From NCBI RefSeq assembly GCF_943734655.1, contig NC_071355.1, positions 196,105,939 to 196,169,938 on the forward strand: a DNA stretch of 64,000 nucleotides, read 5' to 3'. The stretch comes from Sabethes cyaneus (lineage: Eukaryota > Arthropoda > Insecta > Diptera > Culicidae). The position numbers and the translations under genes are program-made. The notes beneath the pieces were generated by a model. It saw only the letters and a list, made by a program, of their open reading frames with translations, ran no database searches and was not told the DNA's origin. Positions 21,889 through 33,243 of this stretch are shown here, in pieces; position 1 is the stretch's first letter; each line of letters opens with the position of its first letter.

Positions 21889-24050
21889 CACCCAGAAGCA
21901 GCCAGACGTCGCCGCAAACTACGCGCATTCACTCGAAGCTGCACTGCCGGAAGAGGAAGAGCTGGACGAAGCCCCTCTCGAGGACTGTTGGAACATTATC
22001 AAAACAGCCATCAGCAGTGTAGCGGAGAGCTCCATCGGGCATGTGGCCCGGAATCAGCGGAACGATTGGTTTGACGATGAATGTAGGAGGGTGATGGATG
22101 AGGAGAACGTTGCGTGGGCGGCCAAGATGCGCAGTGCCACACGTCAGAACGTGGAAAGACACAAACAGAAGAAGATGCAGCGAAACCAAATCTTTCGGGA
22201 GAAAAAGCGCAACCTGGAAGAGCAGGAATATGCGGAGTTGGAGCGGCTGCATCGTTCTCAGGAAACGCGGAAGTTCTACCAGAAACTGAACGGATCCCGC
22301 AAAGGCTTTGTGCCGCGAGCCGAAATGTGTCGGGATAAGACTGGCAGTATTCTGACGGACGATCGTGAGGTGACGGATAGGTGGAAGCAGCACTTCGACG
22401 AACACCTGAATGGCGCCCAGGCGGAAAACCATGGCGGCGGGGAAAGCGATTTCGACGGTGCAGCAAACGGGGAAGAGGTGCCAGCCCCAACGATAGGCGA
22501 AGTTAAGGAGGCCATCATGCAGCTAAAGAACAACAAGTCAGCTGGAAAAGATGGTATCGGAGCGGAGCTTATTAAAATGGGACCAGAAAAGCTGGCCGTT
22601 TGTCTACACCGACTAATTGTTAGAATTTGGGATATGGAACAGCTACCGGAGGAGTGGAAAGATGGGGTTATCTGCCCGATCTACAAAAAGGGCGACAAGT
22701 TGGACTGTGAGAACTATCGAGCGATCACCGTTCTCAATGCCGCTTATAAAGTGCTGTCCCAAATCATTTTCCGCCGTCTATCACCAATTGCGAATAGATT
22801 TGTGGGAACTTATCAAGCCGGCTTCGTCGAAGGTCGGTCTACAACGGATCAAATATTTACACTGCGGCAAATCCTCCAAAAGGGCCGTGAATACAGAGTT
22901 CCCACGCATCATTTATTCGTTGACTTCAAAGCCGCATATGATACCATCGACCGGAAAGAGCTATGGAAAATCATGGACGAGAACAGCTTCCCCAGGAAGC
23001 TCATCAAACTGATTAAATCTACGATGGATGGTACGCAGTGCTGTGTTCGGATTTCGGGTGGATTGTCAAGTTCATTCGAATCACACAGAGGGCTTCGTCA
23101 AGGTGATGGTCTTTCATGCCTGCTGTTCAACATAGCGCTACAAGGTGTTATGAACCGAGCGGATATCAACACGCGGGGCACGATATTCAACAAATCTAGT
23201 CAATTCGTCTGCTTTGCCGATGACATGGATATTATCGGCAGAACATCTGTGGCGGTGGCTGAACAGTACACCAGGCTAAAGCGCGAAGCAGAAAAGATTG
23301 GGTTAAAGGTAAATACGTCTAAAACAAAGTACATGCTGGCCAGCGGAACCGAGGCCGAACGACACCGCTTGGGCAGTAGTATATTGATCGACGGCGATGA
23401 GTTTGAGGTAGTCGATGAATTTGTCTACCTTGGCTCACTGGTAACGGCGGACAATGATACCAGCCGTGAGATTCGGAGGCGTATTATCAGCGGAAGTCGT
23501 GCTTACTATGGGCTCCACAAGCAATTGCGGTCGAGCAGACTAAGTCCCCGTACAAAGTGCACCCTGTACAAGACGCTTATTAGACCGGTTGTTCTCTACG
23601 GGCATGAAACATGGACAATGCTCGAGGAGGACCTGCGAGTGCTCGGAGTTTTCGAACGACGAGTGCTAAGAACGATCTTCGGTGGCGTACAGGAGAACGG
23701 AGTATGGAGGCGGAGGATGAACCATGAACTCGCACAGCTCTATGGCGAACCCAGTATCCAGAAGGTGGCTAAAGCTGGACGGATGCGATGGGCAGGGCAT
23801 GTTGCAAGAATGCCGGACAACTGCCCTGCAAAGATGGTGTTCGCCTCAAATCCGGTAGGAACAAGACGACCAGGAGCGCAGCGAGCAAGATGGTTAGACC
23901 AGGTGGAGCGAGATCTGGCGGAGAGTACTCGGTGTCCGAGGAATTGGAGAGCGGTAGCCCTCAACCGAGTTACATGGAGAAATTTTGTTCAACAGGCTTT
24001 GTCTTAGGACGGCAAGCCACCTAAGTAAGTAAGTAAGTAAGTAAGTAAGT
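21889..24050 (+). mobile_element. 5'-truncated RTE-type LINE insertion with target duplication
   Basis: A recent-looking retrotransposon insertion. It begins in the linker between endonuclease and RT (the endonuclease is absent), carries an uninterrupted frame to 24007, has a 3' UTR of only about 13 nt and ends in about seven TAAG/AAGT units (24021-24050). The flanks GTGCGTGGTGGAAT at 21875-21888 and 24049-24062 are an exact 14-bp target duplication; the first GT may be shared with the tail. A very short 3' UTR with a tetranucleotide tail and no poly(A) is typical of the RTE clade. 5' truncation is typical of target-primed reverse transcription. Confidence 0.9.
21890..24007 (+). CDS. RTE-type LINE reverse transcriptase, N-terminally truncated
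   Basis: The frame encodes the reverse transcriptase that would copy the element RNA at a nicked target. About 705 codons remain, ending in TAG, with no internal stop. In order: the linker (KQPDVAANYAHSLEAALPEE, then DWFDDECRRVMDEEN), SRKGFVPRAEMCRDKTGSIL near residues 136-155, the start of the RT domain (NKSAGKDGIGAELIKMGPEK near 215-234), IYKKGDKLDCENYRAIT, GFVEGRSTTDQ, LFVDFKAAYD near 343-352 with the first catalytic Asp, GLRQGDGLSCLLFN near 401-414, CFADDMDIIGR near 441-451 with the catalytic DD, and a C-terminal domain with LRTIFGGVQE and RMRWAGHVARM. The upstream endonuclease is missing because of 5' truncation, and no genuine start codon or promoter is present; the frame simply runs in from host DNA. 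Close relatives lie at 8085-12575 and 16265-20712. It is probably not expressed as a functional protein, though all visible RT motifs are intact. Confidence 0.9.
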   Translation, partial: TQKQPDVAANYAHSLEAALPEEEELDEAPLEDCWNIIKTAISSVAESSIGHVARNQRNDWFDDECRRVMDEENVAWAAKMRSATRQNVERHKQKKMQRNQIFREKKRNLEEQEYAELERLHRSQETRKFYQKLNGSRKGFVPRAEMCRDKTGSILTDDREVTDRWKQHFDEHLNGAQAENHGGGESDFDGAANGEEVPAPTIGEVKEAIMQLKNNKSAGKDGIGAELIKMGPEKLAVCLHRLIVRIWDMEQLPEEWKDGVICPIYKKGDKLDCENYRAITVLNAAYKVLSQIIFRRLSPIANRFVGTYQAGFVEGRSTTDQIFTLRQILQKGREYRVPTHHLFVDFKAAYDTIDRKELWKIMDENSFPRKLIKLIKSTMDGTQCCVRISGGLSSSFESHRGLRQGDGLSCLLFNIALQGVMNRADINTRGTIFNKSSQFVCFADDMDIIGRTSVAVAEQYTRLKREAEKIGLKVNTSKTKYMLASGTEAERHRLGSSILIDGDEFEVVDEFVYLGSLVTADNDTSREIRRRIISGSRAYYGLHKQLRSSRLSPRTKCTLYKTLIRPVVLYGHETWTMLEEDLRVLGVFERRVLRTIFGGVQENGVWRRRMNHELAQLYGEPSIQKVAKAGRMRWAGHVARMPDNCPAKMVFASNPVGTRRPGAQRARWLDQVERDLAESTRCPRNWRAVALNRVTWRNFVQQALS

Positions 24051-24062
24051 GCGTGGTGGAAT

Positions 24063-24497
24063 ACTTCATTGTCAGATATATTGATTTGTAAAAAATCCGT
24101 TCGAATTGTTACGTCTGTTAGTCTGTGTCCAAACTATACAGAACAAATGTTATTTCGCTTTTATTGTGTAATACCAAATCACACTTTTTCACTATCGTTA
24201 TTAAACTTTGTAGAAGCTAGAAGCTACAATACTATGTAAAATCAATATGAAGAGATCTATTCTACCAAAAAAGAAAAGTAATTTTGTATCATGTCAATGA
24301 GTAAAACTTATAAGTTATAACTCACGAAGTGTATGGAGATTATTTCTTCACGAGCACCTTAAAGTTTGAACTCTGGGCAAAATCAGAATAAACTGCTTGA
24401 AACTAAATGTGGAATAATGCATAATTCGATCGATCCTAGTACATTCAATAAAATAATAGAAAGCTTTTAAACATTGAAAAAATATTAAAAATCCTTT
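24063..24497. other. AT-rich spacer
   Basis: No gene or element is seen between the RTE target duplication and the TTAA MITE. Confidence 0.5.
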
Positions 24498-24501
24498 TTA
24501 A

Positions 24502-24641
24502 CCCTTTATAAGGCCGTGGCAATTATTTTGCCACCAACGAAAAATATTTGTTTTGCGTCTATAATGACATCAATATAATTTTAGAAGCAAAATAAAAAAT
24601 TTTTGTTGGTGGCAATATAGTTGCCACTGCCTTATAAAGGG
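24502..24641. mobile_element. piggyBac-type MITE
   Basis: A 140-bp palindromic element with TIRs CCCTTTATAAGGC...GTGGCAA. TTAA is duplicated at 24498-24501 and 24642-24645, the piggyBac target. The inner arms continue the inverted repeat (TTGCCACCAACGAAAAA against TTTTTGTTGGTGGCAA). It is non-coding. Confidence 0.9.
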
Positions 24642-24653
24642 TTAATATAATTA

Positions 24654-25120
24654 TCTATACCTATAAAAATGGATCTCTGTCTGTCTGTCTGTCCGTTCCT
24701 TATAGAATCGAAAACTACTGAACCGATCGGAGTGAAAATTTGCATGTAGGGGTTTTTGGTGCCAAGGAAGGTTCTTATGATGGTTAGAGATTCCTCCCCC
24801 CATTGAGAGGGGGGCTCCCATACAAATCTATACCTATAAAAATGGAGACCCGCCACCCCTGTGGTAGGGGGATAAAAATAAAACTCATACAAATAAATAG
24901 AAATCATAAAACTCATACAAATAAAACAGAAATTTTTGCGTAACTCAAAAACTAATCGAACTCGAGAAATTTTAGACACTTTCATAAAACATTAGTCAAT
25001 AACAAGTCCACCAAAACTATCAATAGTAACATTAGACCATCCAGCGCGAGACGGCCGCGAGTGTTGCCGGCGGCCTGCCGTCGGAAGCGCCGGCCATTGT
25101 GGGGGGGTGGTCTGTACCCC
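24654..25120 (+). mobile_element. Helitron copy 3, 5' end only
   Basis: It starts with TCTATACCTATAAAAATGG preceded by A, followed by (TGTC)n and TCCTTATAGAATCGAAAACTA, as in the 5' ends of the copies at 30401-33097 and 35942-38129. Only a fraction of one internal repeat unit is present. A second 5'-end-like TCTATACCTATAAAAATGG occurs inside at about 24829, suggesting recombination between copies. The shared distal segment (GAGTGTTGCCGGC, CGTCGGAAGCGCC) is present, but the 3' CTAG terminus is lost where RTE sequence begins near 25110-25130. Confidence 0.75.
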
Positions 25121-25991
25121 GTGACTGAGATGAGTGACTGATGAGAAGAATCGAGCCAGAAGTCACATTTTGGCTGCAACTGTGACACGCCAGAGCAGAG
25201 AGAGATACCGAGATGCTAGAGCTGCCGAAAAGAGACTTCACCGTCGTAAAAAACGTCAGCACTGGGATCGCGTTCTTGCGAAGGCGGAGAATTGCTTCGA
25301 GAGGCACGATACAAGAAGCTTCTTTAATACGATCAACGGAATCAGGAACCGGACCGTGCCAACTCCTGTTATGTGCAACGACAAGGAAGGGAACCTGATT
25401 ACCGAAAGATTGGAGGTGGCTAGGCATTGGAAACAATATTTTGATACATTGTTGAATGGTGAACAAGATGGAGCGGTCAGCAGAAACAGGATAACAATTG
25501 AGGATGATGGACAAGCTGTGGATCCACCAACTTTGGACGAGATTAGGAACGCAGCGAGAGAGCTGAAAAACGGCAAAGCAGCTGGAAAAGACGGCATCCC
25601 CGCCGAACTTTTGAAAGTCGGGAGCGAACGGCTGTATTGTGCAATCCATCAGGTTATACTAAAGGTATGGACTGAGGAGGAATTACCTACGGACTGGTTG
25701 GAAGGTCTCATATGCCGAATTTACAAAAAGGGCCATCGACTCGAATGCAGCAATTATCGAGGTATTACTCTCCTCAATTCTGCATACAAAATTCTCTACC
25801 GCATCCTGTTTCTCAGACTGAGGCCGTTACAGGAAACCTTTGTTGGCGAATACCAGTGCGGTTTTCGAGAGGGACGCTCCACGACGGACCAAATGTTAAC
25901 TTTGCGACAGATCCTCGATAAATTCCGGGAATTCAACTTGTAGACTCATCATCTGTTTATAGACTTCAAGGCGGCGTACGATTCAGTTACA
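25121..25991 (+). pseudogene. Second RTE-family RT fragment
   Basis: An open frame from 25134 to 25943 encodes linker and N-terminal RT: VTDEKNRARSHILAATVTRQ, RRKKRQHWDRVLAKAENCFE, RNRTVPTPVMCNDKEGNLIT, GKAAGKDGIPAELLKVGSER, IYKKGHRLECSNYRGITLLN and CGFREGRSTTDQMLTLRQIL. A TAG at 25941-25943 interrupts it. The same frame continues with THHLFIDFKAAYDS to about 25991, where similarity stops just after the first catalytic Asp. The 3' half with FADD is missing. It belongs to a different subfamily from the copy at 21890-24007 and is fused to Helitron sequence at its left edge. Confidence 0.8.
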
Positions 25992-26031
25992 TGTTTGACT
26001 TTTGATGGTAACTACCTAATGTTTTTCTTAG

Positions 26032-26177
26032 AAAATGCGAAAGGACACGTTCAATCAGGCAGAAGATGTAGTAAGAGAAGGAATCTCGATCCATGGAACC
26101 GTCAAAATATTTGGAATTCCAAAATATTTTATGGCATTCAATGCAGAAGTACTTAATCACTTTCGTCCTCTGGTTAG
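26032..26177 (+). CDS. Candidate coding exon, unidentified
   Basis: A 146-nt open segment sits between a good acceptor (polypyrimidine TTTTTCTTAG ending 26031) and a strong donor (AG|GTAAGT at 26178). It reads in one frame KMRKDTFNQAEDVVREG, then ISIHGTVKIFGIPKYFMAF, then NAEVLNHFRPLVR, and ends in phase 2. A TAG stop in the same frame lies immediately before the acceptor, as expected if translation enters only after splicing. The protein is not recognised; the GTVKIFGIPKYF part loosely recalls the N-terminal region of microsomal P450s, too weakly for a call. Partner exons were not found, so it could be chance or a lone relic. Confidence 0.35.
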
Positions 26178-29100
26178 GTAAGTGGGTCCGTGTAGCATTT
26201 GACTAAAATCGTACTGTTAATGACACCAAAGTGACATTAAAAGTAAAAAATTGTATAGAGAGATGATTATTTAATACTACATTTTACAAGTGTTAAGTTG
26301 TTTACTTATAGGCATACATTTCTTAGACAAAATACTAGAAAATTTTGCCTGTCCGGAAAACAATTCAAAAATGTCCGGATATTGATTCACTGAGATGTGA
26401 GGTGACCGGATTTATGAACAAGATAAGCCTGTTTATTTCTCTTATTTTAATGTATTTTATTAAGTTTCCATTGTTAAATTGACGTGATATTGAAAATTTA
26501 TCTGATTATAGTACAAAGTAATCACTAGAATGTGGCGAAATTATTGTTTACGGATCATATTAAACATATGGCCTGCTTAAGTGTCCGGATATTTATGCAG
26601 CATGGTACTGTTTATTATAAGAAATCGTCGAAACTAACGAGTTATTTTTGTTGATCTTTCTTAGTGCTAAATACATACAAAGATTTGCTCTTCAACGCCA
26701 CACGCAACATGACTAATCGAACTAGTTCGAGCTCATCGACAAAAAAAGCAACCTTGAAGTCACTTTTGTGGCTGAACATTACGCACCCAAAACATCACGG
26801 TCACACACAATAATCGTTTGTCGCAATCAATCTTCGTATCAGCTCTTTGACCCTTCATCCGGTACGAACAATGCTGGTCATGGGATCGTTTCAAAGGTTT
26901 CATATAGAAAAGTGCCCTTGGTTTAGGTCTAACTATCGTTGATCGCATCAATCTAAATTTTCCCAAAACGTTTACCCCGCTGTGGTTCTCATGCGATCGT
27001 GATCAAAACAATCCCTCGCCGAAGGGTCACAATATGCTCTAGGCAATACCAAAACAAACCATTACAATATGATCTGTTTGTTTTTAAGGTCGTTGTATTT
27101 AAACTCGTAATTTTATGACAAAGAAGCACTAATTGGTTGATGATTGGTAAATTATTTATAACTTGTGATTCATTGCCATACAGCATACTTTGGAGTCATC
27201 TTTCCGAGTAGTTACGTTAAAACATCGAAAGGCCGAACCACTTATTGTTGAGTCCGACATTTTACCAATCTCGTTTAGCATGTTACACTTCACACGGATG
27301 CATTTGTCACTCGATCAAAAAAAGAAGAAAAAAAGCTTGCGGTAGTGAGCGAACGCGTGGGAGGCACCGTGGCTGAGTGATGCAGAAATGCAAACAACGT
27401 TTAACAGGACACCATCGGATCCGAGCGACGACAGGCAGACAGTCTTTATTTTCTGTACACCACTGCACTACTGATCGCCCGGGGTCGATAAAAAGTGTTG
27501 AAATTTTGTTTAATGGACTCGTAGCTGCCTTTCTTTTCCAGTGTCACAAGTCGTACTCGCACTATGGACCCGATAATGGAAGCTGGGGTAATTCGTATCG
27601 CTTGAGTTTGGGAAGAAATGACCTAAAAGCGAATGGATCGAGTTTTACCTCGCTTACGTAACGTTCAAATGTAATGATCCTTTTTGTTTTGGCTTGAGTC
27701 ATTCTGCTTTACTGAGAAGGAGTTCTTGGTGATGGTAGTCATTTGCAAATTGACGTCAATAATGGTTTTGCTTTTAATTGTTTAATTGTTGTTTAATTTA
27801 ATTGTTCTAAACAAAATTTGTCTTATACCTGAATATTTTCTGCTTTTTCCTCAAATTGCTAATTTTGAATGTTTTATTCAAACGGAAACAACTAATTTGA
27901 CGAATATGAATCTGTAATTTGATATACTTTTTCCTATCGGTTTTCTATCCGGACATCCCATTCACAAATGAACCGGGCAAGGCTGAACGATAGCTCTCGA
28001 GCTAACATGGTATGATGAGGTCATCGTTAGTTGAAAAGTTTTACGAAAAGAAGCATATTTATAGGATGCAGCAACAACGTATGGGGTAGTGTGCGACACC
28101 GGTGTACTGAACTTTAGTCTTTGAACGTGGCTGCAAAGTCTCACTTTTCAGAATGTGGAAGAACAAGGTAATTCTCTGAATTGTAGTTTGAACTTTCGGC
28201 TAGACATAAATAGTCATAACAGCCGTGGTTTCAAGTGGTGAGCTCCAGGATGGGCGAAGAGCATTCTCGTAGAGTTCGCCACAATAGGTTGGAGGTATTC
28301 GACCGCTAAAATTTTTCTTTTCATTCTAGTAATCTGAAATGAATAGACATTGTGCTTGTGACTGATCTTAATCTTAATGTATAATTCCATTTATATAACT
28401 AAGTACGTAGCTATATCTATTACGCCCAGTTCAAATTTAGCCAAAAATTATATTTTCTAACCCAAAATTCTTCAATTATTCATTCAAAGCGATAATTCAC
28501 CGGTAATCGATGATGATCAATTATTCGCTTCTGAGTTTAATTACTCTCCTCAAACCGATGGCTGCTGCGGCAAGTCATGCATCATGCCGTAACCAGAATT
28601 TAACGATTCACCTATGCCTTCCTGATGAGCAAACAAATCCGCGTTGAAAATTCTCGTTATGGTGTGCACACTGGGAGGTATCTTCGCACCTTACGTAAAG
28701 GACAACGGTAATAAAAGTTTTGCTTTTACATCTTTAGCATAAACAAGATACCCACTGGGACACACACAGCCACACTTGGTTCTATCTAGTTGAGCGGAAA
28801 GAAGTTGCTGGAAAAGGGTAAACGATCGATTCATTCGATTCCACAACAATTTAAAGCAAATATCGCGAGGGTTGCTTGCCTTGCCCAAAAAGAGCTGGTT
28901 TTTTTGCGATCGTTTTCAATTAACCGTTGTTCATTGCCCGCTACTCAGGGAAGAGTGGCGAGTGCCATTGTGGCTCATGTCGTTTTGCCATATTTTGCCA
29001 AGTCTTCTTTTGTCAGCAAGGTATGGGGTTTTTTTTCTTGTCCGATGAGTTCTTTTTTGTCTGAAATTGTTTGGAGATTCGATGGGCCCTGTCAGCATGT

Positions 29101-29729
29101 GGATTCATTCCATATTTCTTTGTCTCGCCTAACAGAGGATCGAGGATGAAGGCATGAAGGCATGAACAGTGAGCACAGGTTGAAGACATAATATGTCTTA
29201 AGGAATTCTCCACTCTTCTATGATTGCATGCGCTCCGCCGCGGTACGAAAACTTCCGTACCGTCGCGGATTTTGGTAAAACATTATCCGTGCGAAAATAT
29301 GACTGCCAACTGCCGCACCGGTGTGGCGTCGTTTTAATTGGTTACGGTGATTATGTGGCTCTCGTGGGATTTCCATCAACGGAAGGGGAGGATCGCTTGG
29401 GCGGTTGATGGGTTTAATATTAATGATTACTTTTCGTGGGGACTATTATTCGTGTTCGTCTTTTGTTTTGAAAGTAATTAATCTTGTTTATTTTCTTTGT
29501 AACTATTTAGCTTCCTGGTTCATGATTTGTCGACAAAGGTCGATAGAATATTCGAATTTTTTTAAATCCATGTTTTATTTTTATTAATTCTTCTATTAAT
29601 TTCATTTGTACGTAAAAATAATGCAATACGAAAACGAATACACATATTTGATATAATACAGGCTGGGTTCATTTTCGTTTTGCTCAGTAGATGCTCATTT
29701 GGTTATAGCGCCTTAGCGAAACCGCCCTG
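26178..29729. other. No gene recognised; possible intronic/intergenic DNA
   Basis: Motifs with TGTCCGGA recur near 26352, 26371 and 26581, in the style of the internal motifs of the TA elements, but no paired ends were found. Open frames at 27377-27661 and 28790-29149 match nothing recognised and have no supporting signals. Confidence 0.4.
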
Positions 29730-29906
29730 TTAACTACGAGGTACGATGCTGGTCTAACAAGCCAGTCGTCATATGTACAAATCTCGGCTAGGCGGTGCTT
29801 GCTAGATAGAGTCTCAGTAGGATCCTTACACTGGGATAAAGGAAATAAAGGTAATAAAGGGTAATGTCTAATGACGGTTTAAGCCCACGGCTTTGCTTTG
29901 CCTAAG
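29730..29906 (+). mobile_element. tRNA-related SINE copy
   Basis: The head GATGCTGGTCTAACAAGCCA, the middle TAGATAGAGTCTCAGTAGGA and the tail GACGGTTTAAGCCCACGGCTT match the copies at 4925-5103 and 7905-8080. The B box is mutated (ATGTACAAATCTCGGCT), so internal pol III promoter function is doubtful. Confidence 0.6.
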
Positions 29907-30400
29907 CGAACAGGATTCGAAAACGTAGTGTAAGGGACAATTTTAGAACTAATTATTATCTATAACATTGTAGAAGAAAGTATAATTATATGATTATATC
30001 AATAGTTATATCACAGACAAACAGACATAACTCTTGGAAGAAAAATCAACAAAAATTATCGTACCTCACATTTAGCCTGAACACTAGTACCATCTATGAT
30101 CGACATTCCCAAATATCAAATAGCAACATGGGAATCCCTCGAAGTAACAAGTATTTTTTATGGGTAATTCCCCTTCTTTCGCCAAAAAGCGCTACTTTGA
30201 CCAAAACGGAGACATTCCCAACTAAGCCCAAATTTGAAATGACGGTTTAATCGGTACGAAGAATGGAAACCGAGTGTTATGTCTGTTTGTCTGTGGTTAT
30301 ATACTTATGAGACTGCTACCCCGTTGGTAGCAAATTGAGCTAGACTAATCTCAAGTTTTTAGTCTTGACCTTGAAATGCGGTCATACATATATATTAATA
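29907..30400. other. AT-rich spacer
   Basis: No gene is seen. The A at 30400 is the host base next to the Helitron 3' terminus. Confidence 0.5.
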
Positions 30401-33029
30401 CTAGCTGACCCGACAAACTTCGTATTGCCACAAATTAACCTGTGTTGTACATAAATCATGAATCTCGGATGATCTTTGTCACAATCTCGAGTTTTGCAAG
30501 CCCCCAGTGGGCGGCGCTTCCGACGGCGGGTCACCGGCAACACTCGCGACCGTCTCGTCCTGAATGATCTAGTGTTACTATAGATAGTTTTTGTGGTCTT
30601 GTATTGATCAATGTTTTATGGAAGAATTCTCGAATTTCTCGAGTTCGATTAGTTTTTGAGTTTCGCAAAAATTTCTGTTTTATTTGTATGAGAGTCCATA
30701 TCCCCCTACCACAGGGGTGAGAGGTCTCTAACTATCATAAAATAAATTTAAGACTCCAAAATCTCCCACATGCCAAATTTGGTTCCATTTGCTTGATTAG
30801 TTCTCAAGTTATAAGGAAATTTGAATTTCATTTGTATGGGAGCTCCCCTCTTAAAAGGGGAAGGGGTCGTAATGCACCATAGAAAAAATTTCTGCCATCT
30901 AAAACTCCCAGATGCCAAATTTGGTTCCATTTGATTGATTAGTTCTCGAGATAAGAGGAAATTTGCATTTCATTTGTATGGAAGCCCACCCTCTTAAAGG
31001 GGAGATGGGCCATAACTCGCTTTCTAAAGAAGAGAGGGGTCTCAATTCACCATAGAAAAAAATCTTGGCTCCAAAACCACTTACATGTCAAATTTGGTTC
31101 CATTTGCTTGATTAGTTCTCGAGTTATGAGGAAATTTGTTTTTCATTTGAATAGAAGACCCCCCCTCTTAAAGTGGAGAAATCCATTGAAAATATACCAT
31201 AGAAAATATTCTTGCCTACAAAAACACCCACATGATAAATTTGGTTCCATTTGCTTGATTAGTTCTAGAGTTATGAGGAAATTTGTATTTCGTTTGTATG
31301 AGAGCCTCCCCTCTTAAAAAGGTAAGGGGTCCTAATTTATCATAGAAAAAATGGTTGCCTCCAAAAACACCCACATGCCAAATATGGTTCCATTTGCTTG
31401 ATTAGTTCTCGAATTATGAGGAAATTTGTATTTCATTTGTGTAGAAGCACCCCCTCTTAAAGTTGGGAGGGGTCCTAATTCACTATAGAAAATATTTTCG
31501 CCTCCAGAAACCTCCACATGCCTAATTTGGTTCTATTTGCGTGATTAGTTCTCGAGTTATGAGGAAATTTGAATTTCATTTGTATAGGAGCCCCCCCCCC
31601 TTCTAAAGTGGGTAGGGGTCCCAATTTATCATAGAAAAATTTTTGTCTCCAAAAACACCCACGTGCTAAATTTGGTTCCATTTGCTTGATTAGTTCTCGA
31701 GTTATGAGGAAATTTGTATTTCGTTTGTATAGGAGCCCCCCCTCTTAAAGTTGGGAGAGGTCCTAATTCACCATAGAAAATATTCTTGCCCTCGAAAACT
31801 TTCACATGCCAAATTTGGTTCCATTTGCTTGATTAGCTCTCGAGTTATGAGAAAATTTGTATTTCATTTGTATAGGAGCCCCCCCTCCTAAAGTGAGGAG
31901 GGGTCCCAGTTCATCATAGAAAAATTTTTTGTCTCCAAAAATACCCACGTGTCAAATTTGGTTCCATTTGCTTGATTAGTTCTCGAGTTATGAGGAAACT
32001 TGTATTTCGTTTATATAGGAGCCCCCCCTCTTAAATTGGGGAGGGGTTCTAATTCACCATAGAAAATATTCATGCCATAGAAAACTTCCACATGCCAAAT
32101 TTGGTTCCATTTGCTTGATTAATTCTCGAGTTATGAGGAAATTTGCATTTCATTTGTATAGGAGCCCCCCTTCCTAAAGTGGGGAGGGGTCCCAATTCAT
32201 CATAGAAAAAAATTGTGTCTCTAAAAACACCCACGTGCCAAATTTTGTTCCATTTGCTTGATTAGTTCTCGAGTAATGAGGAAATTTGTATTTCGTTTGT
32301 ATAGGAGCCCCCCCTCTTAAAGTGGGGAGGGGTCCTTATTTACCATAGAAAATATTCTTGCCCTCGAAAACTTTCACATGCCAAATTTTGTTCCATTTGC
32401 TTGATTAGTTCTTCAGTTATGAGGAAATTTGTATTTCAAGTGTATAGGATCCCCCCCCCCTCCTAAAACGGAGAGGGGTCCCAATTCATCATAGAAAAAA
32501 AAAATTGTCTCCAAAAACACCCACATGCCAAATTTGGTTCCATTTGCTTAATTACTTCTCGAGTTATGAGGAAAATTGTGTTTCTTTAGTACAGGAGCCC
32601 CCCCTCTTAAAGTGGGGAGGGGTCCTAATTTACTATAGAAAATATTCTTGCCCTCGAAAACCTTCACATGCCAAATTTGGTTCCATTTGCTTGATTAGTT
32701 CTCGAGTTATGAGGAAATTTGTATGGAAGCCCCCCCTTTTAAAGAGGAGAGGAGTTATAATTCCCCTTATAAAGAGCGGAGGGGTCTCAATTTACCATAG
32801 AATAAATTATTGTCACCGAAAACACCGACATGCCAAATTTTGTTCTATTTGCTTGATTAGTTGTCGAGTTATGCAGAAATTTGTGTTTCATTTGTTTGGG
32901 AGCCCCCCCTCTTAGTGGGGGGAGGGGTTTCTAACCATCACTAAAACCTTTCCTGGCCCCGAAAAACCTCTACATGCATATTTTCATGCCGATTGGTTCA
33001 GTAGTTTTCGATTCTATAAGGAACATACG

Positions 33030-33075
<46 letters not shown>

Positions 33076-33097
33076 AATCCTTCTTTATAGGTATAGA
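30401..33097 (-). mobile_element. Non-autonomous Helitron with 143-bp internal repeats (copy 1)
   Basis: Read on the minus strand it begins TCTATACCTATAAAGAAGG after a host A, continues with (TGTC)n at 33028-33074 and GTTCCTTATAGAATCGAAAA, and ends ...GTCGGGTCAGCTAG before a host T. This gives the A|T insertion with 5'-TC and 3'-CTAG ends that define Helitrons. The body consists of about 15 tandem units, mostly 142-147 bp apart, each with TTTGGTTCCATTTGCTTGAT, TAGTTCTCGAGTTATGAGGA and a C-run/G-run palindrome around CTCTTAAAG. A distal non-repeated segment follows near 30480-30600. No Rep/helicase is encoded. Confidence 0.8.
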
Positions 33098-33243
33098 TTT
33101 TATGAAACGATGGTTCTACAATTGATGAAGGGACGGTAGGGGAAAGAAATGAAAATTTTTGGTGAAGGAGGGGAAGAGCGAAAAGGAAAGGGGGGAGGGG
33201 ATATTGGTAGCTACGCTTGACAAGTAGCTCATTTTGACTCCTA

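Noticed and set aside
21875..21889. Genuine start codon for the RTE protein
   Set aside because: The frame opens in the host target duplication at a GTG; the real N-terminus was lost by 5' truncation.
24000..24062. Poly(A)-tailed processed gene copy
   Set aside because: The tail is a TAAG tetranucleotide repeat, which fits an RTE-type LINE rather than a processed mRNA.
28790..29149. 119-codon plus-strand protein
   Set aside because: No ATG at a plausible start, no recognisable domain and no splice or promoter context.
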